A stretch of 6,346 bases of DNA. It comes from Acidobacteriota bacterium. GTDB lineage: Bacteria > Acidobacteriota > Vicinamibacteria > Vicinamibacterales > UBA823. Location: positions 40,310-46,655 of the forward strand of contig PAWT01000043.1 of NCBI GenBank assembly GCA_002714165.1, written 5' to 3'. The stretch's first letter is position 1; each line of letters opens with the position of its first letter. This document shows, one piece after another, positions 1 through 6,346 of the stretch. The notes under the pieces are model-generated. The model searched no databases, was not told the origin of the DNA, and was given only the letters and a program-made list of their open reading frames with translations. The position numbers and the translations under genes are program-made.

Positions 1-462
1 CTGCCAAGAGGACCCTACGCGTCTGAATCGATATATAGCGCGTATCATCTTGGTCCGCAGCGGCCGGTCAATGGTTGGGTGGGCTTCATCCGAGGTAGTT
101 TTTTTGGAGGCACGCGTACCCAAATTAAGTATTTTGGGCGTATCGAGTTATCACCGATATTGTCGGTGGAACCTCGGATCTCGATTGACTGGATTAATCT
201 TCCACAAGGACGCTTCACTTCGAAGCTGGTCATTGGGAGTTTTAACTACACAATCTCACCGAGATCATTTTTCTCAGCACTAGCACAGTACAATACAAGC
301 ACCGAGTCGTTCAGCACGAACATACGTTTCCGTTGGGAGTACGAGCCAGGTAGTGACCTCTTCGTCGTCTACACAGAGGGTCGCCAGACAGACGACCGTG
401 GTTTCCCCATCCTACAAAATCGTGGATTCGTCGTGAAATTCACGCGGCTATTGCGATTCTGA
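1..462 (+). CDS. DUF5916-type outer-membrane/surface protein, C-terminal fragment (5' end outside window)
   Basis: The frame is open from the first base to a TGA at 460-462 and gives the last 153 residues of a longer protein. The GTG at position 79 is internal, because coding-like sequence continues upstream of it. The fragment reads like the C-terminal part of DUF5916 proteins, which usually carry an N-terminal carbohydrate-binding-like domain followed by a beta-barrel. Supporting pieces are alternating hydrophobic/polar strands, SPRSFFSALAQYN, RFRWEYEPGSDLFVVY, and a final strand NRGFVVKFTRLLRF. The terminal phenylalanine with alternating hydrophobics fits an outer-membrane beta-signal recognised by the BAM machinery. 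The biochemical role of the family is not established to my knowledge, so no function is assigned. The next gene starts 232 nt downstream on the same strand, so co-transcription is possible but unsupported. The family call rests on recalled resemblance; another barrel family is the main alternative. Confidence 0.75.
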   Translation: MPRGPYASESIYSAYHLGPQRPVNGWVGFIRGSFFGGTRTQIKYFGRIELSPILSVEPRISIDWINLPQGRFTSKLVIGSFNYTISPRSFFSALAQYNTSTESFSTNIRFRWEYEPGSDLFVVYTEGRQTDDRGFPILQNRGFVVKFTRLLRF

Positions 463-694
463 CTTACGGCCTAAAGTTTTTGAGACCATTACGTTTGAGA
501 TCTTGAAATCGTCTTGATTTCCCGACATACACAATCACCGACCGCGGCAACAGCTAAGGGCGTTTGTGCTCAGGGAGAACGTCTGCCCAAGTGCGAGGGC
601 TGCGCTATGATGGCTGGGGCTATAAGACCCTTCTTACCGCTGTTAGACCTTTAACTACCCGCGTCGCGACCAGAGCGGGCGAGGCCGAGACACT
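463..694. other. Intergenic spacer, no clear gene or strong signal
   Basis: This stretch lies between the DUF5916-type gene and the CorC-like gene. A GAAATC/GATTTC inverted repeat (505-510 and 516-521, 5-nt loop) lacks a following T-run, so it is not a convincing terminator. TATGAT at 606-611 resembles a sigma-70 -10 box, but no -35 box lies 16-18 nt upstream. A 15-codon ATG frame at 607-654 has GAGGG seven bases upstream and is discussed as a finding. No tRNA, riboswitch or longer gene is recognisable on either strand. Confidence 0.6.
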
Positions 695-1747
695 ATGGTG
701 GAAATCACCATTATCACGTTATGTTTGCTGTTGAATGCTTTACTTTCTGCGACGGAGACCGCGTTTGTGTCGGTCGGGCGCCCCGAGCTTCGTGCCATGG
801 CGCACGCTGGTTATCCTGGGGCTTCGGGGCTCTTGGCGCTCCGTGAGCGTCCCGAACGGACACTCTCGGTCGTTCAACTTGGGATCACGATGATAGGGCT
901 AATCTCCGGTGCCGTTGGTGGTGCGTTTGCGAGCGAGACTCTACGTCCGGTGTTCGAACGTGAGTTTGGGCTAAGCAACGCATGGGCAGATTTCAGTGCA
1001 ATCGCGATTGTAGTGGTGCCCTTAACGTATCTGACGGTCGTCGTGGGTGAGATCGCGCCCAAGGCCTTGGCGTTGCGCCGTCCGCACCAAATTGGCTTGC
1101 GCGGTGCGTTCTGGTTGACGACTCTCGACCGGTTGCTATCGCCAGCGGTGACCTCACTGGAATGGTCCACCAAGGTCGTCATGCGCCTGTTCGGAGTTGC
1201 TCGGGACGCGACCAAGACTGATGCTGAACGGGACGCGGAGCAGCTATCGGACGCACACGAGCGCTACATTCTTAACCTTGTGAACATTGAAACCAAGAGT
1301 GTTGGTGATATCGCACTTCCGTGGGAAAGCGTTACCTCCGTGGCTCTGTCGCAGTCTGCCGATGAGGTGATGTCGGTGGTTGTCAAATCGGGCCACACGC
1401 GACTACCGGTGTGTGAGGAGGACGGCCTAGTTAGGGGACTGCTCCACACGAAGGAATTTATGGCGTTCAGGTTGGCGGGGGAGCATCAGTGGCACTCGCT
1501 TGTCCGTCCGGTACTTTCTGCCCGTCGAAATGATCCCCTGCTAAGAGTACTTCGTGTGATGCAGGAACGCCGGAGCCATTTGGCCATGGTGTATCAACAT
1601 GATAAGTCCCCGCTCGGCGTGGTAACACTCGAAGATATCATTGAAGAAGTGTTTGGTGATGTGTTCGACGAGGACGATGATCAGATGCTCAGCCGGTTGC
1701 TAATCCTCGCGCGCGGCCGGAGTGCAGGCAGTGGACGCTCACTGTAA
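695..1747 (+). CDS. CNNM/CorC-family (HlyC/TlyC-like) membrane protein with CBS pair, no C-terminal CorC_HlyC domain
   Basis: This 350-residue inner-membrane protein belongs to the DUF21/CNNM plus CBS family, whose members are linked to Mg2+ (and Co2+) efflux. Residues 1-165 form the CNNM domain. Hydrophobic segments lie near residues 4-24, 58-80 and 100-125, with a further one near 135-160. Family hallmarks are the ETA-type motif at 21-23, VVQLGITMIGLISG near 59-72, and the GEIAPKALA signature at 118-126. Two CBS repeats follow at about 205-265 (KSGHTRLPV) and 268-327 (RSHLAMV, then GVVTLEDIIEEVFGDV). In the second repeat the usual DEYG-like stretch reads QHDK. The protein ends about 25 residues after the CBS pair, whereas full-length relatives of about 420-450 residues carry a CorC_HlyC domain there. 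The ATG at 695 is the first start after an in-frame TAG at 644, with a weak GAGG ten bases upstream. It converges on parE. The family is clear; the ion is inferred. Confidence 0.88.
   Translation: MVEITIITLCLLLNALLSATETAFVSVGRPELRAMAHAGYPGASGLLALRERPERTLSVVQLGITMIGLISGAVGGAFASETLRPVFEREFGLSNAWADFSAIAIVVVPLTYLTVVVGEIAPKALALRRPHQIGLRGAFWLTTLDRLLSPAVTSLEWSTKVVMRLFGVARDATKTDAERDAEQLSDAHERYILNLVNIETKSVGDIALPWESVTSVALSQSADEVMSVVVKSGHTRLPVCEEDGLVRGLLHTKEFMAFRLAGEHQWHSLVRPVLSARRNDPLLRVLRVMQERRSHLAMVYQHDKSPLGVVTLEDIIEEVFGDVFDEDDDQMLSRLLILARGRSAGSGRSL
1111..1133 (+). repeat. Copy 1 of imperfect 23-25 nt direct repeat (inside CorC-like gene)
   Basis: The segment consists of CTGGTTGA, one spacer base, then GACTCTCGACCGGT. 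The same two blocks recur in the same order and orientation at 1832-1856, separated there by three bases. In this copy the bases encode WLTTLDR of the CNNM domain. The 14-base block is exact in both places. Confidence 0.6.
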
Positions 1748-1768
1748 CAAGAACCGCAGTGTTTCCCT

Positions 1769-1783
1769 TGGAGCAATGCTCCA
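1769..1783. repeat. Perfect small hairpin in convergent spacer
   Basis: TGGAGC-AAT-GCTCCA forms a 6-bp stem with a 3-nt loop, starting 21 nt after the stop codon of the CorC-like gene. No T-run follows on either strand, so it is not a canonical intrinsic terminator. It may protect or mark the 3' end of the transcript. Confidence 0.4.
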
Positions 1784-1817
1784 TGCGTGCCTCGCGCGGT
1801 GTACGGGGGTTGCTCAA

Positions 1818-1844
1818 TCAGCTGACCAAGACTGGTTGAGCTGA
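1818..1844. terminator. Candidate bidirectional transcript-end hairpin between convergent genes
   Basis: TCAGCT pairs with AGCTGA (1818-1823 with 1839-1844) and ACCA pairs with TGGT (1825-1828 with 1833-1836) around an AGAC loop. A G-T pair and a single-base bulge join the two stems. The hairpin lies 70 nt past the CorC-like stop and 40 nt past the parE stop, where a shared terminator of two convergent genes would sit. No T-run flanks it on either strand, so termination would have to be Rho-dependent or otherwise non-canonical. The structure is visible; its role is inferred. Confidence 0.35.
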
Positions 1845-1856
1845 CTCTCGACCGGT
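1832..1856 (+). repeat. Copy 2 of imperfect 23-25 nt direct repeat (in spacer)
   Basis: CTGGTTGA, three spacer bases (GCT), then GACTCTCGACCGGT match the segment at 1111-1133 inside the CorC-like gene, apart from a 2-base length difference and one change in the spacer. This copy is non-coding and supplies the right arm of the 1818-1844 hairpin. The flanks are not clearly alignable, apart from short shared words (GCGCGGTG at 1794, GGTTGCT at 1808). Confidence 0.6.
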
Positions 1857-1883
1857 CACATAAGGGTAGTGGTCTCGCGCTGA

Positions 1884-3809
1884 TCAGACATCAAGATGGT
1901 CAGCCTCATCGGCGCGCTCGGTGATGAAACGGTAACGCGCTGAAGCATCCTTGCCCATCAGGTTGTTGATCACCCGGTCCGTGATGATGTGATCGGTGAT
2001 GTTGACCTTTAGGAGCCGCCGGGTCTTTGGATTCATGGTCGTCTCCCAGAGCACCTTGGGCATCATCTCGCCTAAGCCCTTAAACCGAGTAATTTCCGGG
2101 GTGGCTTTTCCAGGACCCGGCTTACCGTGTTTGGCGATGATCGCGTCACGTTGGGCCATGTCGAGAGCCCAGTGGGTTTCCTTGCCGATGTCGACCCGGT
2201 AGAGAGGCGGTTGCGCGAGGAATACCTTGCCGTTCGAAATAAGCTGCGGTAGGTGGCGGTAGATGAATGTCAGTAATAGCGTCGCGATGTGATTGCCGTC
2301 CGAGTCAGCGTCGGCCAACAGGATGAGCCGTTCGTAACGCAGTCGCGACAAGTCGAAATTTTTTCCGAGGCCGCAGCCGAGTGCGGTCACCAGATCAGAG
2401 AGTTCCTTGTTTTCCAGAACCTTGGTGAGCGTGGCACTCTCGACATTCAGGACCTTCCCGCGTAGTGGCAGAATCGCCTGACGGGTCCGATCGCGACCCT
2501 GCTTCGCCGACCCACCTGCCGAATCACCCTCCACGATGAAGAGCTCGCTATCGGTCGCGCCTTGCCGAGTGCAATCGCTGAGTTTCCCCGGTAGATTCAA
2601 TCGATTCGACGTAGCGCTCTTACGGGAAACTTGCTCCTGGGCCGCGCGGCTTGCCTCTCTGGCGCGCGCCGCAAGAATGATCCGCGCGACTATCGCCTCA
2701 GCGACGGACCGGTTGTGGTTCAGCCAGTGCTCTAGTACCGGACGTACTATCGAATCGACGACTGCTGTCAGCTCAGGGTTGTTGAGCCTGTCCTTCGTTT
2801 GCCCCTGGAACTGCGGGCTACCCATGAATACGCTGAGGATACCGATTAGCCCTTCACGCAAGTCTTCCGTGGTAATCGTGACTCCCTTGGGTGACAGTTG
2901 GTGGGTGTCGATGAAGTTGCGTACTGCCTTGCCGAGTCCAGCACGGAAGCCGTTCTCGTGGGTCCCACCAGAGCCAGTTGGGATGCCATTGACGTAGCTG
3001 CGTAGGTTCTCTTCGGTTGATTCTGTCCAGTGCAAGACGAGACCGATGCGGATCCCGCTGCCGTTTGCGTCCTTGAGCATCGCGAACGGGGCCTCGTGGA
3101 CGACTTTGGCCGACCGTGCCGAGACGAGGCCCCGTAGGTACTCGACCAGGCCGTCGTTGTGCTGATGCACGATCTTGGTCTTTTGAGTCTCGTCCTTGAA
3201 GGTAACTTTTAGGCCCTGATGGAGGTAACTGATGATTTCTAGTCGCTCGCCGATGAGAGCGGGGTCAAACTCGACCTTGGGGAAAATGGTGGGGTCGGGC
3301 CTGAACAAGACGGTGGTACCCGTGCCGCGTGAGGTGCCGATTTTCTTGACCGGACCTGTCGGTTTGCCACGTTTAAAACGCTGCTGCCATTGCTGGCCAT
3401 CGCGCTTGGACGTCGCCACGAATTCCTTTGACAACGCGTTAACAACGCTTGCACCGACGCCATGCAGGCCACCAGCTGTTTTGTAGGTTTCCTGTTCGAA
3501 TTTCCCACCGGCGTGCAGGGTGGTAAAGATCACCTCCATGGCACTTTTCTTCGTCTTGGCGTGTCGGTCCACCGGGACACCGCGGCCGTCGTCAGTTACC
3601 GTCACGGAGGCACCGTCGGCGTGTAAGGTCAGTGCGATCGAGGACGCGTAACCGTTCATCGCTTCGTCCACCGCGTTGTCGACGATTTCCCACACGAGAT
3701 GGTGAAGACCAGGGGAGCCAACCCCGCCGATGTACATGCCCGGCCGCTTTCGAACAGGTTCGAGTCCCTCGAGAACTGTGATGTCTTTCGCTGTATAGCT
3801 GGGTGCCAT
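1884..3809 (-). CDS. parE: DNA topoisomerase IV subunit B (GyrB/ParE family)
   Basis: This 641-residue protein is the ATPase and metal-binding subunit of a type IIA topoisomerase, acting with the GyrA/ParC-type product encoded just upstream. Its GHKL ATPase spans about residues 1-220, with the general-base Glu in EIVDNAVDEA (E41), TDDGRGVPV at 72-80 and the ATP lid GGLHGVGASVVNA at 113-125. The transducer domain follows to about 395 and includes QTK at 337-339. The TOPRIM domain starts near 422 with EGDSAGGSAKQGR (E427) and has the acidic cluster DADSDG at 500-505, so the Mg2+ ligands are all present. The tail carries RFKGLGEM at 575-582 and LWETTMNP. The large GyrB insert of enterobacteria is absent, but that alone does not separate ParE from GyrB. 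The ATG is the first start after an in-frame TAG in the 24-nt gap after parC. Only a weak AGG lies seven bases upstream, which suggests translation coupled to parC. Confidence 0.9.
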   Translation of the reverse strand: MAPSYTAKDITVLEGLEPVRKRPGMYIGGVGSPGLHHLVWEIVDNAVDEAMNGYASSIALTLHADGASVTVTDDGRGVPVDRHAKTKKSAMEVIFTTLHAGGKFEQETYKTAGGLHGVGASVVNALSKEFVATSKRDGQQWQQRFKRGKPTGPVKKIGTSRGTGTTVLFRPDPTIFPKVEFDPALIGERLEIISYLHQGLKVTFKDETQKTKIVHQHNDGLVEYLRGLVSARSAKVVHEAPFAMLKDANGSGIRIGLVLHWTESTEENLRSYVNGIPTGSGGTHENGFRAGLGKAVRNFIDTHQLSPKGVTITTEDLREGLIGILSVFMGSPQFQGQTKDRLNNPELTAVVDSIVRPVLEHWLNHNRSVAEAIVARIILAARAREASRAAQEQVSRKSATSNRLNLPGKLSDCTRQGATDSELFIVEGDSAGGSAKQGRDRTRQAILPLRGKVLNVESATLTKVLENKELSDLVTALGCGLGKNFDLSRLRYERLILLADADSDGNHIATLLLTFIYRHLPQLISNGKVFLAQPPLYRVDIGKETHWALDMAQRDAIIAKHGKPGPGKATPEITRFKGLGEMMPKVLWETTMNPKTRRLLKVNITDHIITDRVINNLMGKDASARYRFITERADEADHLDV

Positions 3810-3833
3810 AAATACGCCTGTCAGATGCTAGCC

Positions 3834-6263
3834 TCAGTTGTCGACCGGCACGGTCGGCACCTCGGGCTGGGCCGGGACGACTCGCATGAACTGTCCGCGC
3901 TGGAGGAGTTCCCTGCCTTTGCCGCCTCGCCCAGTGACCTCGTATTTTGCGGTGCTGATAGTCTGTGTCGCGCTGCGGCTGGTTTCCACTGTCAGCAGGT
4001 GGCGTTCGCCCGTCGATGCCACGAAGCCGAGCACGCGGTCGATGTCCCGCTTAATTTTGATCAGGATTACACCCTTGCCGGGCCCCGAGAGGTAGTTAAT
4101 TTCGTCAACACGGCAAAGGAGTGCTCGAGCCTGCTGCGTCGCAACGATCAAGATTTCTTCGCCGGTCGTGGTGGCGACACCGACAATCTCGGCGCTCTTC
4201 GCGGGACGAGCGAACCGGCGTCCGGTACGGGTGCTTGGTTCGACGAACGACTGGAAGCCAAAGCGCAGGCTGTAGCCGTCGCTGGTTACCGCGACTCCGT
4301 GCACCGGGGGCACATCGTCCTCCGTGGCGGCGGCAATGTTGCCGACTGCTCGAGGGTCGAGGCTTACCGCTGCGACGATCCGCTCGCCGTCTTTCAGTTT
4401 AAATAACCGTTGAATCGGTTCGCCGTGACCGGTCGATGCCGGCACGTCGATGATCCGACACGTGTAGGCGGTGCCGTAGTTAGTGAAGAACGCAGCAGTC
4501 GATCTTGTGCTGCCAGCTAGGACGCTCAGCACCGAATCGCCTTCACGCAGACGGGTTGTAGATAGGTCAGGGGGGTTCTTCTGGCGTTTTACCCAACCGT
4601 CGCGCGATACGATGACGAAGTTATCTTCTTCGACGATGAAATCTTCAGCTGAGTATTCGACGTCGTCCTCGTCGGGCTCAAGGGCCGTCCGGCGGCCGTC
4701 GACCTTTGCGCTTCCGTAGGCTTTTTGGATGTCTACAATTTCGTCGCGGACTATCGTCCAGCGGGCTTCTTCGTCCTTTAGTAAGCCACCGATTTTTCGT
4801 GCCCGTCGTTTTTTGGCTGAGAGTTCTTCTCGAATTTGAAGAATCTCCAGTCGCGCTAGCCGATAGATCTTGAGCTCAAGGATCGCATCGGTTTGCTCCG
4901 CATCGAGCGAGAACCGCTTCATGATTTTCTTTGCAGCATCGGCCTTTCCGTCAGAGCCGCGTATCAATTTGATGATGGCGTCGAGGGCGCCGAAGACTTT
5001 CGCGAAGCCTTCGAGAATGTGTATCCGCCGTTTGAGCGCTGTCAACTCGTGCTCGAGCCGTCGGGTGACCACAACCAACCGGAACTTTAGGAAGTTAAAC
5101 AACACTTCATGCAGGTCGAGCTGATAGGGCCGGCCAACCTCTCGACCGTCTGGGAGTTCTTCTGGCACAAGGCACGTAAGGTTGACGGTGATGCTCGTCT
5201 GCAGCGGCGTATGCTTGCAGAGATAGGCCAACACCATCTTCTCGTCTGCTTCTCGCTTGAGTTCTAGCGCAATACAGATTTCGTCGGTCGACAGGTCCTT
5301 GACATCGAGTAACGGCGGGAGTTTGCGACTCAATGTCACGTCTGCAATTCGCTCGATGAGTTGCGCCTTGTTCACGGTGTAGGGCACGCTCGTGATGTAG
5401 ACGAGTTTGCCACTGCGCGTGGCGGGTCCAGTTTTCCAGGTAGCGCGTAGACGGATAACACCCGAGCCAGTTTTGTAGATGTCCTTTAGTTCTTTGGGCG
5501 AGTTCAAGATCTGCCCCCCGGTCGGGAAGTCAGGGCCTTTAACCCACTGGCATAGTCGGACCGAGCTCAGCTCGAAATCACTGTCGAGAAGCTTGAGTAG
5601 CGCGGTACAGACTTCGCCAAGGTTGTGCGGCGGGATATTGGTTGCCATGCCGACCGCGATACCGATCGCGCCATTGATAAGTAGGTTGGGGAGACGCGAG
5701 GGAAGAACCCTCGGTTCTTGGCGGCTACCGTCGTAGTTGGGTTGGAAACTCACCGTTCCTTGATCGATTTCGGCAAGAATTTCGTCCGCCACTCGTGCGA
5801 GACGACATTCGGTGTACCGCATCGCCGCCGCGCGATCGCCATCAAGTGACCCGAAGTTGCCCGAGCCGTCGATGAGGGGGTAACGCAACGAGAACGGCTG
5901 TGCCATGCGCACTAGGGAATCGTAGAGAGCTGTGTCGCCGTGCGGGTGGTAATTTCCCATGACGTCGCCGACCACCTTGGCGCACTTACGATGCTTAGCA
6001 TCAGCCGTGAGGCGCTGGTCCCACATCGTATAGAGGATACGGCGCTGCACAGGTTTAAGCCCGTCGCGAACGTCGGGTAGCGCGCGGGAGGTGATGACCG
6101 AAAGAGCGTAATTAAGGTAGCGAGCTTCTGCAGCTTCATGCAGAGAGACACTGGGCTCTTCGGGCACGCTGCCACTTTTCCCCTTTCTGCGCGACAGTGA
6201 ATCGTCGCTCTCGGAGAGATCGAGCAGTGCACCCCTCTTTTTCTTGGACTGTCGACGAGCCAA
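3834..6263 (-). CDS. parC: DNA topoisomerase IV subunit A (GyrA/ParC family)
   Basis: This 809-residue protein is the DNA breakage-reunion subunit, expected to form an A2B2 enzyme with the downstream parE product. A Lys/Arg- and Ser/Asp-rich extension (about 1-38) precedes the core. The core carries [17 protein letters not shown] (61-77), the winged-helix/QRDR stretch [14 protein letters not shown] (103-116) and the catalytic R149-Y150 in [11 protein letters not shown]. Thr111 and Asp115 match E. coli GyrA Ser83 and Asp87. [14 protein letters not shown] follows at 202-215. A charged coiled-coil region lies at about 398-515. From about 541 to 796 I count five beta-pinwheel repeats. The first blade lacks a QRRGGKG GyrA box, which favours ParC, but the last blade has TGRGGKG at 777-783. 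The start is TTG: an in-frame TAA lies five codons upstream with no other start codon between. A perfect Shine-Dalgarno precedes it. The GyrA-like alternative remains open. Confidence 0.88.
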   Translation of the reverse strand: MARRQSKKKRGALLDLSESDDSLSRRKGKSGSVPEEPSVSLHEAAEARYLNYALSVITSRALPDVRDGLKPVQRRILYTMWDQRLTADAKHRKCAKVVGDVMGNYHPHGDTALYDSLVRMAQPFSLRYPLIDGSGNFGSLDGDRAAAMRYTECRLARVADEILAEIDQGTVSFQPNYDGSRQEPRVLPSRLPNLLINGAIGIAVGMATNIPPHNLGEVCTALLKLLDSDFELSSVRLCQWVKGPDFPTGGQILNSPKELKDIYKTGSGVIRLRATWKTGPATRSGKLVYITSVPYTVNKAQLIERIADVTLSRKLPPLLDVKDLSTDEICIALELKREADEKMVLAYLCKHTPLQTSITVNLTCLVPEELPDGREVGRPYQLDLHEVLFNFLKFRLVVVTRRLEHELTALKRRIHILEGFAKVFGALDAIIKLIRGSDGKADAAKKIMKRFSLDAEQTDAILELKIYRLARLEILQIREELSAKKRRARKIGGLLKDEEARWTIVRDEIVDIQKAYGSAKVDGRRTALEPDEDDVEYSAEDFIVEEDNFVIVSRDGWVKRQKNPPDLSTTRLREGDSVLSVLAGSTRSTAAFFTNYGTAYTCRIIDVPASTGHGEPIQRLFKLKDGERIVAAVSLDPRAVGNIAAATEDDVPPVHGVAVTSDGYSLRFGFQSFVEPSTRTGRRFARPAKSAEIVGVATTTGEEILIVATQQARALLCRVDEINYLSGPGKGVILIKIKRDIDRVLGFVASTGERHLLTVETSRSATQTISTAKYEVTGRGGKGRELLQRGQFMRVVPAQPEVPTVPVDN

Positions 6264-6272
6264 ACTTCGAGT

Positions 6273-6280
6273 ACCTCCTT
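6273..6280 (-). promoter_or_regulatory. Perfect Shine-Dalgarno (AAGGAGGT) for parC
   Basis: On the minus strand the sequence reads TAAGGAGGT, then nine bases, then the TTG start at 6263. The TAA within it is in frame with parC and closes the frame upstream, which fixes TTG as the start. A full match to the anti-Shine-Dalgarno may compensate for the weak TTG codon. Confidence 0.85.
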
Positions 6281-6281
6281 A

Positions 6282-6346
6282 GCCGCTAGTGAGCGGTGGT
6301 CTGCCTATGCGATGACAGACAACCCGGCGACTCACCCCTTTTTTCG
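6282..6346 (-). other. Upstream region of the parC-parE operon, cut by the window edge
   Basis: No convincing -35/-10 pair is visible. TTGTCT (6322-6317) resembles a -35 box, but nothing like a -10 box lies 16-18 nt further on. Two of the three minus-strand frames are open from the window edge, one of them as far as the TAA inside the Shine-Dalgarno. The 3' end of an upstream co-directional gene therefore cannot be excluded, but about 21 codons are too few to decide. Confidence 0.4.
6283..6296 (-). promoter_or_regulatory. Small leader hairpin next to the parC Shine-Dalgarno
   Basis: Read on the minus strand, CCGCT-CACT-AGCGG forms a 5-bp stem with a 4-nt loop that ends two bases before the Shine-Dalgarno. 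It leaves the ribosome site single-stranded and could act as a standby or stability element. It is short enough to be chance. Confidence 0.3.

Noticed and set aside
505..521. GAAATC/GATTTC hairpin as terminator of the DUF5916-type gene
   Set aside because: The stem is short and AT-rich and no T-run follows.
606..611. TATGAT as a promoter -10 box for the CorC-like gene
   Set aside because: No -35-like hexamer is found at the right distance, and such hexamers are common by chance.
463..694. Mg2+-sensing riboswitch (M-box) ahead of the CorC-like gene
   Set aside because: I could not find the conserved M-box core or a matching set of helices; a covariance-model search would be decisive.
2536..2997. 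Plus-strand 153-codon open frame opposite parE
   Set aside because: It overlaps the conserved transducer/TOPRIM coding region in antisense and has a composition typical of a shadow frame.
695..3809. Functional link between an Mg2+-linked transporter and a Mg2+-dependent topoisomerase
   Set aside because: The genes are convergent, share no visible regulation, and simple adjacency does not support a joint role.
3699..4406. Long plus-strand open frame (235 codons) across the parC/parE junction
   Set aside because: It lies antisense to two strongly conserved genes, shows no recognisable protein family, and is explained as a shadow of their codon usage.
6339..6344. T6 run at the right edge as a plus-strand terminator
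   Set aside because: No GC-rich stem precedes it and no plus-strand gene is nearby.

Overview
The window looks like ordinary chromosomal DNA from a diderm (outer-membrane-bearing) bacterium of moderate GC. The first gene fragment ends like an outer-membrane beta-barrel. Its style, and that of the topoisomerase pair, resembles proteins I associate with Acidobacteriota, Gemmatimonadota or related groups. That placement rests on recalled resemblance, not on a search.

Layout: (1) positions 1-462, plus strand, hold the 3' end of a gene for a DUF5916-type surface or outer-membrane protein. (2) Positions 463-694 are non-coding spacer with only weak signals. (3) Positions 695-1747, plus strand, encode a CNNM/CorC-type (HlyC/TlyC-like) integral membrane protein with paired CBS domains and no C-terminal CorC_HlyC domain. 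(4) Positions 1748-1883 form a short convergent spacer with two hairpins and a diverged copy of about 23-25 nt of the CorC-like gene. (5) Positions 6263 down to 1884, minus strand, hold a two-gene type IIA topoisomerase operon: a GyrA/ParC-family subunit first (809 aa), then, after 24 nt, a GyrB/ParE-family subunit (641 aa). (6) Positions 6264-6346 are the leader or upstream region of that operon, with a perfect Shine-Dalgarno sequence and a small hairpin.

The two topoisomerase proteins should assemble as an A2B2 enzyme. The B subunit supplies the GHKL ATPase and the TOPRIM metal site, and the A subunit supplies the DNA-cleaving tyrosine and a C-terminal beta-pinwheel. I call the pair topoisomerase IV (parC/parE) rather than gyrase. 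The canonical GyrA box is missing from the first pinwheel blade, I count about five blades, and the A gene precedes the B gene. The call is not airtight, because a GyrA-box-like TGRGGKG motif sits in the last blade.

I see no mobile element, CRISPR array, RNA gene or new multi-gene system. The points most worth a second look are the relocated GyrA-box-like motif, the gene-to-spacer repeat next to the convergent hairpins, and the translation start of parC (TTG, perfect Shine-Dalgarno, in-frame stop inside the Shine-Dalgarno).
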